Assembly (NCBI GenBank): GCA_018819175.1
Contig: JAHJQQ010000043.1
Coordinates: 15,633 to 79,632 of the forward strand
DNA from: Gammaproteobacteria bacterium
Lineage (GTDB): Bacteria > Pseudomonadota > Gammaproteobacteria > Thiohalobacterales > Thiohalobacteraceae
DNA length: 64,000 nucleotides
Direction of reading: 5' to 3'
Shown here piece after piece: positions 52,926 to 61,475 of this stretch; position 1 is the first letter of the stretch, and each line of letters starts with the position of its first letter. The position numbers were made by a program, and so were the translations under genes. Below the pieces are notes generated by a model. The model saw only the letters and a list, made by a program, of their open reading frames with translations, was not told where the DNA came from and made no database searches.

Positions 52926-54470
52926 TTAGGCAGCACCCGCCCTATCATCCTTGTCGCTATCAATATAGTTCCGGACCGTTTCCTGCAGACGGTTATTGAC
53001 GACAAAACCGGAAATCAATCGACACGCCGGATTGACATAACGTTTATCCAGCGTCATGGCATGCTCGAGCACCTTGACGCCGCGTGCATCTTTGCAACCC
53101 AGAAAATATTTACCCACACCGAAATTGATCCGCGCATCGTTCGGATTCAGATCCAGTATGGTCCGATAGGCTTCGTGCGCCTCGTCTTGCGTGCCAAAGC
53201 GCTTAACCAGTGCCGCATAGGCCATGGCGTCTTCGCCTTTCAGGCCGTGACGCCGCAATACACCACGCAGCATTTCCAGGCGTTCATATTGGCGCTGACT
53301 CTTTTCGTGCAACTGACGCCATTCCTCACGGTGCTCATCCGCCCAGCGCGCATCGCAGCGGTCAATCACCCATTGATAACTTGCGCCTAGCAAGGTAATG
53401 GCTGCACTTTGCGACTGTGGCGGCTGATAATGAATATCGGCGTGACCGATCTCGCGCAGCCGGGCCTTCAAGCCGGGATCGCGCTCATCGCTATACCATT
53501 TACCGACAAAGGCCTCGCGCACCCAGTTCTGGGTCAGCTCATTCGTGACGCGGCGGCGGAACACCGCCTCCAGACTGCGGAAGACTTTGAAATTGGGCGT
53601 CGCGGAATGCTCCGCCGTGCGGTACACAGTGGGCCAGTAGTGGTCCTGGAGAAAACGCGTCATGATGACTTCGCCGGCCAACATCTCCACTACCAGATCA
53701 TCATTGGCGACTTCAAGGGCATAGTGATCGCGGCGCAGGCGATGCCCGCTATCCAGCTGTTCCGCCAGAGCACTCAATAACGGCGCATACCAGGACAGGA
53801 ACACTCGATACAACACCGCTGCCGGTTGCCACTTATGCTCCACTGCAACCTGGTACTGTTGCCAAGTACGCGCCAACTGACCGATCCAGCCCGCGGCATC
53901 GGTACGCACCGCCGATAACTCGCCCAAGCAGGACGCCAGCAAACATTTGAATTGATCGAGATTCAGGCATTGCAATGTCGGCAATCCTGCAACCAGCACA
54001 TGCCGGAAAAAAAATGGATAACCACTGCGCGGGATGCGCTCGACGCGCATACGCGAATCCTCGGCGAGATAAATATCGTTTATCGTCGGCGCCTGAAAGG
54101 CCAAACGCAGTTCATCCACCAGCGCAAACAACACAGGTACCTGCGCCTCGGTTACCGACTCACCGGCCGGTTCACCAACGCGCAGCCGCCACAGCGAAAC
54201 ACTGATCGTGGTGCTGAACGTCAACAACCCCAGATTCACCAGCTGTCCGGAGAGCGCTGACAAGCCCGTCTCCTGCAAGGCTGAACCGATTTTCATCACC
54301 AGCACCAGGCTTGCCAGAGGGAACAGCAGCGGCAGCGCATAGCCCAGCAGGGCCACGCCGATGCAACCTCCCAGAAAGAGTGCCGGGCGTTTTTGCAGCT
54401 TCTGGATCGAAGCGGCTGCGAATTGATCCCAGCGCGATGGCGGTGCTGCAATTGTCTCTTCTTCACTCAT
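52926..54470 (-). CDS. Degenerate M48-like membrane protein with C-terminal TPR
   Basis: 514 residues. Two hydrophobic segments near residues 29-60 and 70-95 place the N-terminus in the membrane, as in M48 proteins (HtpX-like). The M48 core follows (DIYLAEDSRMRVERIPRSGYPFFFRHVLVAGLPTLQCLNLDQFKCLLASCLGELSAVR). Where active M48 has AHELGH, this protein has ASCLGELS (residues 179-186), so the zinc ligands are lost. The C-terminus has TPR-like helices (AHEAYRTILDLNPNDARINFGVGKYFLGCKDARGVKVLEHAM). A pseudo-protease scaffold is likely. It has a gagg site 8 bases upstream of its start. Confidence 0.85.
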   Translation of the reverse strand: MSEEETIAAPPSRWDQFAAASIQKLQKRPALFLGGCIGVALLGYALPLLFPLASLVLVMKIGSALQETGLSALSGQLVNLGLLTFSTTISVSLWRLRVGEPAGESVTEAQVPVLFALVDELRLAFQAPTINDIYLAEDSRMRVERIPRSGYPFFFRHVLVAGLPTLQCLNLDQFKCLLASCLGELSAVRTDAAGWIGQLARTWQQYQVAVEHKWQPAAVLYRVFLSWYAPLLSALAEQLDSGHRLRRDHYALEVANDDLVVEMLAGEVIMTRFLQDHYWPTVYRTAEHSATPNFKVFRSLEAVFRRRVTNELTQNWVREAFVGKWYSDERDPGLKARLREIGHADIHYQPPQSQSAAITLLGASYQWVIDRCDARWADEHREEWRQLHEKSQRQYERLEMLRGVLRRHGLKGEDAMAYAALVKRFGTQDEAHEAYRTILDLNPNDARINFGVGKYFLGCKDARGVKVLEHAMTLDKRYVNPACRLISGFVVNNRLQETVRNYIDSDKDDRAGAA

Positions 54471-54747
54471 ATGACTGTCCTCTGTGCAACCGACCGGGCG
54501 GTTTGCGGGCCTACGTTTACTAGCGGTTGTCGGCCACTGCGCGCCAGGGCTGTGCGATATGTGTCACGTCTCCCGTATACGCTTATGAAACGTCATCCCG
54601 ATACCTGACCTGCATCACACTTTGACCGGAGGCTGACGGGGCCTTGCCCGGGACCTGAACGAATCTGTCAAGGTTGGTCACTGAGCCACAAATGTTTAGA
54701 CTGCCTTCTTACTAACTTCCACTCAGCCACGCAGGGACCTTGAACTG

Positions 54748-56205
54748 ATGGACAATCCCGAACATATTTTGGTTGGCAAAGGTGAATCGCCACTGCACCT
54801 GCTCACCCGCATGGCCAACCGCCATGGCCTGATCGCCGGCGCCACCGGTACCGGCAAGACCGTCACCCTGCAGGTGCTGGCGGAAGGTTTCGCGCGCGCC
54901 GGGGTGCCGGTGTTCATGGCGGATGTGAAGGGAGATTTGTCCGGCATCAGTCAGGCGGGTGAGATCAAACCAAAACTGTTGGAACGGGCCAAGACACTCG
55001 GTATTGAGTCATTCGCACCGCGTGCATATCCAACCCTGTTCTGGGATCTGTTCGGCACACAGGGCCATCCTATACGCACCACGGTATCGGATATGGGGCC
55101 ATTACTGCTAGCCCGTCTGCTGGATCTGAACGACACCCAGGAAGGCATACTCAACATCGCCTTCAAACTCGCCGACGATGAAGGCCTGCTGCTGCTCGAC
55201 TTCAAGGATCTGCGCAGCCTGTTGACCTATGTGGGTGACAATGCCAAGGATCTGAAAACCGCTTATGGCAACATCAGCAGCGCCTCGGTGGGCGCGATCC
55301 AGCGCAGCCTGCTGACACTGGAACAGCAAGGCGTGGCGAATTTCTTCGGTGAACCGGCCTTACTGCTCGACGATTTGATGCACACGGATTTTTCCGGTAA
55401 TGGCGTCATCAGCATCCTCGCCGCCGACAAACTGATGCAGACACCCAAGGCCTATGCGACCTTTCTGTTGTGGCTGCTGGCGGAATTGTTCGAGGAACTG
55501 CCGGAGGTCGGCGACCAACCAAAGCCTAAACTGGTATTTTTCTTCGACGAGGCACATCTGTTATTCAATGACGCGCCCAAGGCACTGGTGGAACAGGTCG
55601 AGCAAGTGGTGCGACTGATTCGTTCCAAAGGCGTGGGCATCTATTTCGTCACCCAGAACCCGCTGGATATCCCCGACAGCATCCTCGGCCAGCTCGGCAA
55701 TCGTGTGCAGCACGCCTTGCGCGCCTTCACACCGCGCGACCAGAAAGCGGTACGCACGGCCGCGCAGACGCTGCGCGCGAATCCGAATCTCGATACCGAA
55801 GCGGCGATCACCGAACTCGGTGTCGGCGAGGCGCTGGTATCACTGCTGGATGCCAAGGGCACACCCGGCATTGTACAGCGTACGCTGATCTGCCCACCCG
55901 AGTCGCGCATTGGTCCGGCCAGCAGTGAGGAACGTCAAACGGTGATGCAGCGCAGCCCGATCCGCGGCAAGTACGATCAGAGCATCGATCGCGAATCGGC
56001 CCACGAACGCTTGCAGGCACGCGCCAAGGAAGTTACCGCCAATGCAGCAGATGACTCCCCGGAACAAGCCGCGCCACGCAGCAGCGGACGCCAACGTCAA
56101 GGCGTGGGCGAGGCCTTTGCCAAGAGCGTGGCCCGCTCCGTCGGCAGTTCACTGGGACGGCAGATTCTGCGCGGCGTACTCGGTGCCATCTTCAAGGGCC
56201 GATAA
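54748..56205 (+). CDS. HerA-type DNA-translocase ATPase (DUF853)
   Basis: 485 residues. Walker A GATGTGKT (residues 31-38), Walker B-type [12 protein letters not shown], and [28 protein letters not shown], a series typical of the DUF853/HerA-like helicase family. The C-terminus is basic and Ala/Gly-rich ([23 protein letters not shown]). HerA-type ATPases work in DNA processing; here two membrane proteins follow. The start at 54748 has a cagggacc region upstream. Confidence 0.9.
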   Translation: MDNPEHILVGKGESPLHLLTRMANRHGLIAGATGTGKTVTLQVLAEGFARAGVPVFMADVKGDLSGISQAGEIKPKLLERAKTLGIESFAPRAYPTLFWDLFGTQGHPIRTTVSDMGPLLLARLLDLNDTQEGILNIAFKLADDEGLLLLDFKDLRSLLTYVGDNAKDLKTAYGNISSASVGAIQRSLLTLEQQGVANFFGEPALLLDDLMHTDFSGNGVISILAADKLMQTPKAYATFLLWLLAELFEELPEVGDQPKPKLVFFFDEAHLLFNDAPKALVEQVEQVVRLIRSKGVGIYFVTQNPLDIPDSILGQLGNRVQHALRAFTPRDQKAVRTAAQTLRANPNLDTEAAITELGVGEALVSLLDAKGTPGIVQRTLICPPESRIGPASSEERQTVMQRSPIRGKYDQSIDRESAHERLQARAKEVTANAADDSPEQAAPRSSGRQRQGVGEAFAKSVARSVGSSLGRQILRGVLGAIFKGR

Positions 56206-56218
56206 GGATATCTCTCTC

Positions 56219-56671
56219 GTGAGCAACACTAACGGCAACACCTACAATGCCGACAAGCGCATACACTTCGGTGCCATCGGTGCCGGCGTTCTGAGTTTCA
56301 TCGCACTGTATGCATTGCTGGATTTGTTGATCCTATTCAGCATGGCCTGGTTACCCGAGCAGATATCCAAATCCTGGTTATATACCAGTTTCAAGGTGAT
56401 TGGCCTGACCAGCTGGGCGTTACCCGGTTTCATTGCGGCCCGCATCGCCGGCCAATCAGGCTGGCTGCATGGCGCATTGACCGGCATCGGCGTCGGCTTC
56501 CTCGTGATCTTGTCGCTGACCTTCACGTTCAGTTGGGACGGCACGCTGCATGACAACGTGCGCAGCTCCATGCTGCAGACCTTCCTGCCGGCCTTCTCCC
56601 TCTGTACAGCCGGTGGAATCCTGGTGGATGCACTGGTCGCGCGGCGCCGGCGCAACCAGCAGGCCGCATGA
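56219..56671 (+). CDS. Hypothetical membrane protein (four helices), in HerA operon
   Basis: About 150 residues. GTG start at 56219 (reads VSNTNGNTYNADKRIHFG) with aagga 10 bases upstream; the longer frame to 56042 overlaps the ATPase gene and is not supported. Four hydrophobic segments: GVLSFIALYALLDLLILFS, LTSWALPGFIAARI, GALTGIGVGFLVILSLTF and FLPAFSLCTAGGILVDAL. Unknown role. Its end overlaps the next gene by ATGA. Confidence 0.75.
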   Translation: MSNTNGNTYNADKRIHFGAIGAGVLSFIALYALLDLLILFSMAWLPEQISKSWLYTSFKVIGLTSWALPGFIAARIAGQSGWLHGALTGIGVGFLVILSLTFTFSWDGTLHDNVRSSMLQTFLPAFSLCTAGGILVDALVARRRRNQQAA

Positions 56672-57312
56672 ATCTGATCGATGCCATCGCCCAGCCACGC
56701 GTACTGCTGGCCTGTCTCTGTTTTGGGTTTGTGAATCTGCTGCTGGCCAAGGGCGAACAACATTTTCTTATCCGCATGGCCGAGCACAGCATCACCGCCT
56801 GGCTGGCCGAACATATCTATCTGCCGCTGGCGCGCGTGTTCAGTATTTTGCTCTTCATCGGTCTGGCCTATCCGGCTCTGTTCGGTTTACGCGAAGCACC
56901 CGGCATTCATAGCCTGCTCAGCGGTGGAGATCATCGCGTCAGCCACCTGATCAATCTGGGCTTCCTGCTGAGTTTGTTCCTGCCCCTGCTGCCCATCGTC
57001 GGTCGCTTGCCGAGTCTGATACTGCCCGCGCAGGGATTGCTCGCGGCCGCCATGTTGTTCAGCTGGTTGGCACAGGCACAAGCACTCGACGTGAGTCTGT
57101 GGCCGGGCTGGATCATTGCGGGACTGGTCCTGGTCTGGGCCATCCTGGGTCAGCGTCTCGCGGTGTGGATAGCACAACAGTTCGGTGATCAATGGAACGC
57201 ACAGTCCAGCAGCGAAGATCGGACCCGGGTGTACTACGAAACCGCCATCCTGTTCTTCCAGATACCCGCCATTCTGCTGTATACCCTCAAGCTCGGCGAA
57301 CAACTACACTGA
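56668..57312 (+). CDS. Hypothetical membrane protein
   Basis: 214 residues with about five hydrophobic segments (VLLACLCFGFVNLLLAKG, FSILLFIGLAYPALFGL, LINLGFLLSLFLPLLPIVG, LILPAQGLLAAAMLFSWL, WIIAGLVLVWAILG). ATGA overlap with the previous gene means translational coupling. No family recognised. Probably a membrane partner in the HerA-containing unit. Confidence 0.75.
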   Translation: MNLIDAIAQPRVLLACLCFGFVNLLLAKGEQHFLIRMAEHSITAWLAEHIYLPLARVFSILLFIGLAYPALFGLREAPGIHSLLSGGDHRVSHLINLGFLLSLFLPLLPIVGRLPSLILPAQGLLAAAMLFSWLAQAQALDVSLWPGWIIAGLVLVWAILGQRLAVWIAQQFGDQWNAQSSSEDRTRVYYETAILFFQIPAILLYTLKLGEQLH

Positions 57313-57338
57313 TGGCTTGGTGAAACGCTGAAGAGTGA

Positions 57339-57400
57339 TGTCGGACGCGGCCTCCGGCCTGAATCCGACCTACGAGTCGCGTACCTAAGGTAGGTCGGAT
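57339..57400. repeat. Copy of the gtaggtcggrttcag repeat
   Basis: Contains tgtcggacgcggcctccggcctgaatccgacctac (first 20: tgtcggacgcggcctccggc), then gtaggtcggat at 57390-57400. Matches the copies at 25270 and 23114. Confidence 0.7.
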
Positions 57401-57402
57401 GG

Positions 57403-57432
57403 AACAACCCCGCGTCTTATCGCGGGGTTGTT
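57403..57432. terminator. Perfect 12-bp stem-loop, terminator-like
   Basis: Arms aacaaccccgcg / cgcggggttgtt, loop tcttat. It follows the membrane protein gene by 90 bases and probably ends that transcript. Confidence 0.8.
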
Positions 57433-57457
57433 ACGGAAAGGATAGGAGCTATTTAAA

Positions 57458-57485
57458 GCTTCTCACAGCAATTGCTGTGAGAAGC
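57458..57485. repeat. 28-bp perfect palindrome without loop
   Basis: Centre tgctgtgagaagc mirrored by gcttctcacagca, i.e. gcttctcacagcaa followed at once by ttgctgtgagaagc. It lies 83 bases upstream of moeB. Confidence 0.85.
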
Positions 57486-57567
57486 AACCGTTCAGCGGCG
57501 TTAGCCGCGCGTGCGACAGGCCTAATGATCGAAGCCCGAAAAATGAGCCTTTACCTGCGGTGACGTT

Positions 57568-58326
57568 ATGCCCATGAACGACGACCAACTCCTGCGCTAC
57601 AGCCGTCAGATTCTGCTGCCTGAATTCGGCATCGAGGCGCAGGACCGCCTGCTCGCGGCGCGCGTGCTCATCGTCGGCGCTGGCGGACTTGGCTCACCGG
57701 TCGCGCTATATCTCGCCGCAAGCGGTGTCGGCACGCTGGTCATCGCCGATCCGGATGTGGTCGATGTCTCCAACCTGCAGCGCCAGATCCTGCACCAGCA
57801 ATCCGACATCGGCCGGACCAAGGTGGCATCCGCGCAAGAATCCCTGACCGCGTTGAATCCGGAGTTGCGGGTGATTGCACTGGCCACGCGGTTGGAGGGT
57901 GATGCATTACAGGAACAGGTCGCGGCGGCGGATCTGGTCGTCGATGCCAGCGACAACTTCGACACTCGCTTCGCCGTCAATGCCGCCTGTGTGGCAACGC
58001 GAACGGCGTTGGTCTCCGGCGCGGCGATTCGCTTTGAAGGGCAGCTTGCTGTGTTCCGGCCCGATCAACCTGAGAGCCCCTGCTACCGGTGTCTGTATCG
58101 CGAAGGTAGCGATGCCGAACAGACCTGCGCGGAGAACGGCGTGCTCGCGCCGATAGTCGGCGTTATCGGCAGCCTGCAGGCACTCGAAGCCATCAAGGTG
58201 CTGACCGGCATCGGTACAACGCTGTGCGGACGTCTGCTGATCCTGGATGGAAAAAATCTGGAAACCCGCATCCTGAAATTACGCCGCGATCCCGAATGCC
58301 CGGTGTGCGGCAGTAGCCATGCGTAG
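57568..58326 (+). CDS. moeB: HesA/MoeB/ThiF family adenylyltransferase (MoeB-like)
   Basis: 252 residues. RQILLPEFGIEAQDRLLAARVLIVGAGGLGSPVALYLAASGVG is the ATP-binding loop of this family; QRQILHQQSDIGRTKV is a family box; DNFDTRFAVNAACVAT and later CYRCLYREGSD with two zinc-type Cys, plus CPVCGSSHA at the end, complete the four zinc cysteines. MoeB activates the C-terminal glycine of MoaD for molybdopterin; ThiF is the alternative for ThiS. No rhodanese domain is attached. Start at 57568 or 57574. Next gene is mgtC, downstream and separate. Confidence 0.92.
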   Translation: MPMNDDQLLRYSRQILLPEFGIEAQDRLLAARVLIVGAGGLGSPVALYLAASGVGTLVIADPDVVDVSNLQRQILHQQSDIGRTKVASAQESLTALNPELRVIALATRLEGDALQEQVAAADLVVDASDNFDTRFAVNAACVATRTALVSGAAIRFEGQLAVFRPDQPESPCYRCLYREGSDAEQTCAENGVLAPIVGVIGSLQALEAIKVLTGIGTTLCGRLLILDGKNLETRILKLRRDPECPVCGSSHA

Positions 58327-58435
58327 CAGACAACATGCCTATCCGGTGTAAGATAGGCCAGCTCGATAAAAGACTGCGGCTTGCAGCACGAGCATAAAAC
58401 GCCTCAACCTGGAACGCTTGGAGCACCTGACCGAC

Positions 58436-59123
58436 ATGGATAACGCCAGCATCCTGCCACCCCCTGCTCGCTGCACTCGGTGCCGGTGCACTCATCGGAC
58501 TGGAACGCACCGTACACGGTCGGCCCGCCGGTTTCCGCACGCACACGCTGGTGTGTCTCGCCTCAAGTCTGCTGATGTTGGTGACGACGCATCAGGTCGC
58601 ACTGATGCACGGCATTCCTATAGAGGCCATCCGCATCGACCCGACGCGCATGGCGCAGGGCATCATGACCGGTATCGGCTTTCTGGGTGCGGGCGTGGTG
58701 ATGAAGGAAGGCCTGAGCATCCGTGGCCTGACGACGGCCGCGTCGATCTGGACCACGGCGGCTATTGGTATTCTCGCCGGTATCGGCTTCTATCTCCCGG
58801 CCTTCATTGCCACACTGCTCACGCTGTTGGTGTTGTCACTGTTCCGCCAGGTCGAAGGCGCCTTGCCATCGCTGCATTACGGGCAACTCAGTATCCGTTT
58901 CGCCCATAACAACATCATGCCACAGCGCGCACTCACCGAGTTGATCAAACAGCACAGCGTGACCTGTGCCAATCCCAGCTATGCCTCGCTGGAGAATGGT
59001 CAGGTCTTTGAATACATCATGACCATCCGCACCCGCGATCGAGACAACTACCGACATCTCGCCGAGTCGTTATCCAGCATGCCGCAGGTACGGGAGTTTT
59101 CGCTGGCACCGACCGGGGATTAA
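58436..59123 (+). CDS. MgtC/SapB family membrane protein, reading frame broken by a +1 frameshift
   Basis: The C-terminal 190 residues are an MgtC-type protein: QGIMTGIGFLGAGVVMKEGLSIRGLTTAASIWTTAAIGILAGIG is the family hallmark and matches fully. The N-terminal part continues upstream in another frame: MDNASILPP from ATG 58436, then the frame must shift at the run of five C (58460-58464) so that LLAALGAGALIGLERTVHGRPAGFRTHTLV follows. With one C fewer, the whole protein reads through. Either a real mutation or a sequencing error. Otherwise normal: a membrane N-terminus and a soluble C-terminal part. MgtC links to magnesium and phosphate handling and survival in macrophages in pathogens; role here unknown. 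Confidence 0.8.
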
Positions 59124-59170
59124 AGAAATTCTGATTTATCAGATGTTCTGGCGCACGCGGGGATCCCGTG

Positions 59171-59264
59171 AAAACCTCTAACACGAAGGCGCCAAAGGCG
59201 CGCAAAGTAATACTATATTTGAGTCACCTTTGCGCGCCTTTGGCGCCTTCGTGTTGGAGGTTTT
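59171..59264. repeat. 37-bp inverted repeat, aaggcgcc family
   Basis: Left arm 59171-59207 (aaaacctctaacacgaaggc...) and right arm 59228-59264 are reverse complements with one mismatch, across 20 bases. It is the best-conserved member of the family also seen at 12272 and 23214. Confidence 0.88.
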
Positions 59265-59324
59265 GGTGTTCAGCGTTTGTGAATATCAGGTATGAGCCAA
59301 TCAGAGGCTCAATAACGTTCACCG

Positions 59325-60173
59325 CTACCGCTTCGTTTCCTTAGCTACGGAAGACAACCAAACCCTCAAATGCGGATGAAAGTGCGCAAGACCTTCCAGA
59401 ATACCGGCCGCATAATTCCCATTCATTCCCAGAAAACCACCTTGTGCGCAGTACAGGTTCGCTGACACATGCTGCAACGCTTCCTCACGCACCTCCACCG
59501 TCGCATTCGCCACCAGCACGGCCGGGAGCCCGCTGATCAGCACCGGCAAATCATTGCCGGAATCTCCCGCGAACAACACCTGATGCTCAGCAAAGCCTGA
59601 CTCCGCCATTAGAAAGCGCACCGCGCCCAACTTGGTCGCCGAAGCCGGCAACACATCCAGCAACCCGGTCGCACTGGTCTCATCGACGCTCCAGACCAGA
59701 CTCGCACGCACAGACTGTGCCTGCAAACGCACCTGCATATTCGCAAGCAAGGCCGCATGATCCAGCGTTGCCGAGGCGTAATAACTGAGCTTGTAGCGAT
59801 TCTGTTTTTCCGGCTCCTGGAGTGCGATCGATTCGATATCCGTAAACAGATGCGCAAGATCCTCGGCCTTATAACCCGCCCAATCCGTCGCAATATGCTG
59901 CGACCACTGCCCCCACAAGCGCCAATCACCTTCCTGCGAACGATAGATACTGGTACCGACATCACCGACGGCAAAATCCGGCACCGGCAACGCATATTCA
60001 GTTATTGCCTGCTCGATCAACCCAAGATGCCGGCCACTCACATAGGCCAGCGTCACATCAGGGTGTTCCGCCAGGCGTCGCAATAATGGCCGCGCCTGCG
60101 GCGATTCCGGCTGCAGACCGTTCGGTAACAAGGTTCTATCGAGATCGGAACAGAGGAGAATTCTCGAGGACAT
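59325..60173 (-). CDS. HAD-superfamily (Cof/sucrose-phosphatase-like) phosphatase
   Basis: 282 residues. LLCSDLDRTLLPNG is the HAD catalytic DxDxT; AYVSGRH the second motif; KLGAVRFLMAESGF and VLFAGDSGNDLPVL carry the conserved Lys and acidic motif IV. The HAD-IIB cap is present between them. The arrangement resembles sucrose-phosphate or mannosyl/glucosyl phosphate phosphatases. Substrate unresolved. Start at 60173. Its 5' region faces a terminator of the next gene. Confidence 0.88.
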   Translation of the reverse strand: MSSRILLCSDLDRTLLPNGLQPESPQARPLLRRLAEHPDVTLAYVSGRHLGLIEQAITEYALPVPDFAVGDVGTSIYRSQEGDWRLWGQWSQHIATDWAGYKAEDLAHLFTDIESIALQEPEKQNRYKLSYYASATLDHAALLANMQVRLQAQSVRASLVWSVDETSATGLLDVLPASATKLGAVRFLMAESGFAEHQVLFAGDSGNDLPVLISGLPAVLVANATVEVREEALQHVSANLYCAQGGFLGMNGNYAAGILEGLAHFHPHLRVWLSSVAKETKR

Positions 60174-60257
60174 GCACTGGGTTACTCAAGCCTGTATCGG
60201 TTAACTCTACCCCAGATGCGGATTGCCTGCAGGCCCAATTAATATTGAGGCCAACAT

Positions 60258-60292
60258 AAATGACAACGGCGCATTTAGCGCCGTTGTCATTT
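60258..60292 (-). terminator. Rho-independent terminator of the first 60-kb VPLPA gene
   Basis: Perfect 15-bp stem aaatgacaacggcgc / gcgccgttgtcattt, loop attta. On the minus strand it follows the VPLPA gene, whose stop is at 60314. Confidence 0.85.
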
Positions 60293-60313
60293 AATAGTTA
60301 AGATAGAAGCCAA

Positions 60314-61114
60314 TCATGCTCTATAGCGTTTACACAATCCCAACAGCCCCAGCAGCCCTGATCCCAGCAACCACGCAGCCGCAGGCACAGGCACGCTCGA
60401 AACAGATGTCACATACATGCTATTGCCGCTACCGATATCGAAATAACCGCGAATGCCATCAAGACCGGTCCCCCCATAAATTCCAAGACTTCCTGATGTG
60501 GCTGCCATAGGAGCCGGGCCTTGTAATGAGTAATATGGCAGGCCTAATAAATCATCCTGCAGTATGTCAGAATATGGTGTTGCACTACCTATATCCATAA
60601 CCCACTCAGAAGCCTCCCATATCTGATTATTATCAGCATCACGATAAAGATTCGTGCCACTGAGTTTGTCACCAACTTTCAAACCATAGTTGATAGCGTT
60701 CAATAACCCAGTTGCGTCCCATTCAATGTGGAGGGGCATATTGTTATTACTATTCCAATCAACAAGCGCCTGCCCTGTGATTAAATTTGTTCCTGTTTGT
60801 AATGTCATACTGATATCGTGAAAAGTCGCAGGGGCTCCAAAGAAAGGATTGTCCATTACCAAGGAGAGAGAGCTAGAACCCACACCAATTGCTGTATCGT
60901 AAGAAAGAGTAGCCGCGATAGGCGTAAAAGACTGTTGATTATTGCCAGGGCCATTTCTTGGGATAGTGTTGATAATGATATTATTCTGATAATCAGCAAC
61001 TATTAAACGGCCAGTAAAATCAAAGGTGAGAATTTCCGCATGCGCAATACCAGATAGCGCCAAGCACAAGCATGATGTTGCGATTATTGATTTAGTCTTT
61101 AGAGAATTCATCAC
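60314..61114 (-). CDS. VPLPA-CTERM exosortase-sorted protein (paralog of 61476-62297)
   Basis: 266 residues. The signal peptide (IIATSCLCLALSGIAHAE) is followed by a body repeated in the neighbour: LTFDFTGRLIVAD, PIAATLSYDTAIGVGSSSLSL, DATGLLNAINYGLKVGDKLSGT, GPAPMAATSGSLGI, FDIGSGNSMYVTSVSS. The C-terminal sorting signal is VPVPAAAWLLGSGLLGLLGLCKRYRA (VPxPAAxWL, hydrophobic helix, basic end). Body function unknown; the EF-hand-like DADNNQIWEASE segment may bind calcium. About 361 bases separate it from its paralog. Confidence 0.88.
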   Translation of the reverse strand: MMNSLKTKSIIATSCLCLALSGIAHAEILTFDFTGRLIVADYQNNIIINTIPRNGPGNNQQSFTPIAATLSYDTAIGVGSSSLSLVMDNPFFGAPATFHDISMTLQTGTNLITGQALVDWNSNNNMPLHIEWDATGLLNAINYGLKVGDKLSGTNLYRDADNNQIWEASEWVMDIGSATPYSDILQDDLLGLPYYSLQGPAPMAATSGSLGIYGGTGLDGIRGYFDIGSGNSMYVTSVSSVPVPAAAWLLGSGLLGLLGLCKRYRA

Positions 61115-61309
61115 TACGCCCCCTTTATTATTTGTTGTCTATACACTTAACTGCGCCTTCCCAACAACTCGGCAGGTCCATGTAGCAAAACTATATCTCT
61201 TGAATCTGTGCAGGACAAACCTAATCCACGTACCCAGCCAGCATGACTGGTTAGCATATAAATTCATCTAACCACCAACAAAGAAAATATAATAATTCTT
61301 GAGTCATGA

Positions 61310-61465
61310 CTAGTTAAGGTGCCTCTCTCGGCACAATTTCAGGATGACGGGATACAGACCCTGCTGCCTGAGATTGAACCTGATCTCGCATTCCTTCAGA
61401 TGCAAATAGAACGTATGCTTATTCATACCACGAAATCGAGTGAGGCGGGATTTGGCAAATCCCCA
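61310..61465 (-). mobile_element. Remnant of an IS1595/IS1016-type transposase, C-terminal end
   Basis: On the minus strand, WGFAKSRLTRFRGMNKHTF, then YLHLKECEIRFNLRQQGLY and PVILKLCRERHLN followed by TAG. HTFYLHLKECEFRFN... is the known end of IS1595-family transposases. A TGA stands in frame 6 bases upstream of the W, so the rest of the gene is missing. The bases between 61115 and 61309 hold no other recognised feature. Confidence 0.8.
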
Positions 61466-61475
61466 AGGTCAACCA

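Noticed and set aside
52926..54470. Active M48 protease
   Set aside because: The HExxH motif is absent at the expected position.
58418..58909. Overlapping ORF read as an independent gene
   Set aside because: Its C-terminal part is the wrong phase of the MgtC gene; only its first few codons belong to the MgtC N-terminus before the frameshift.
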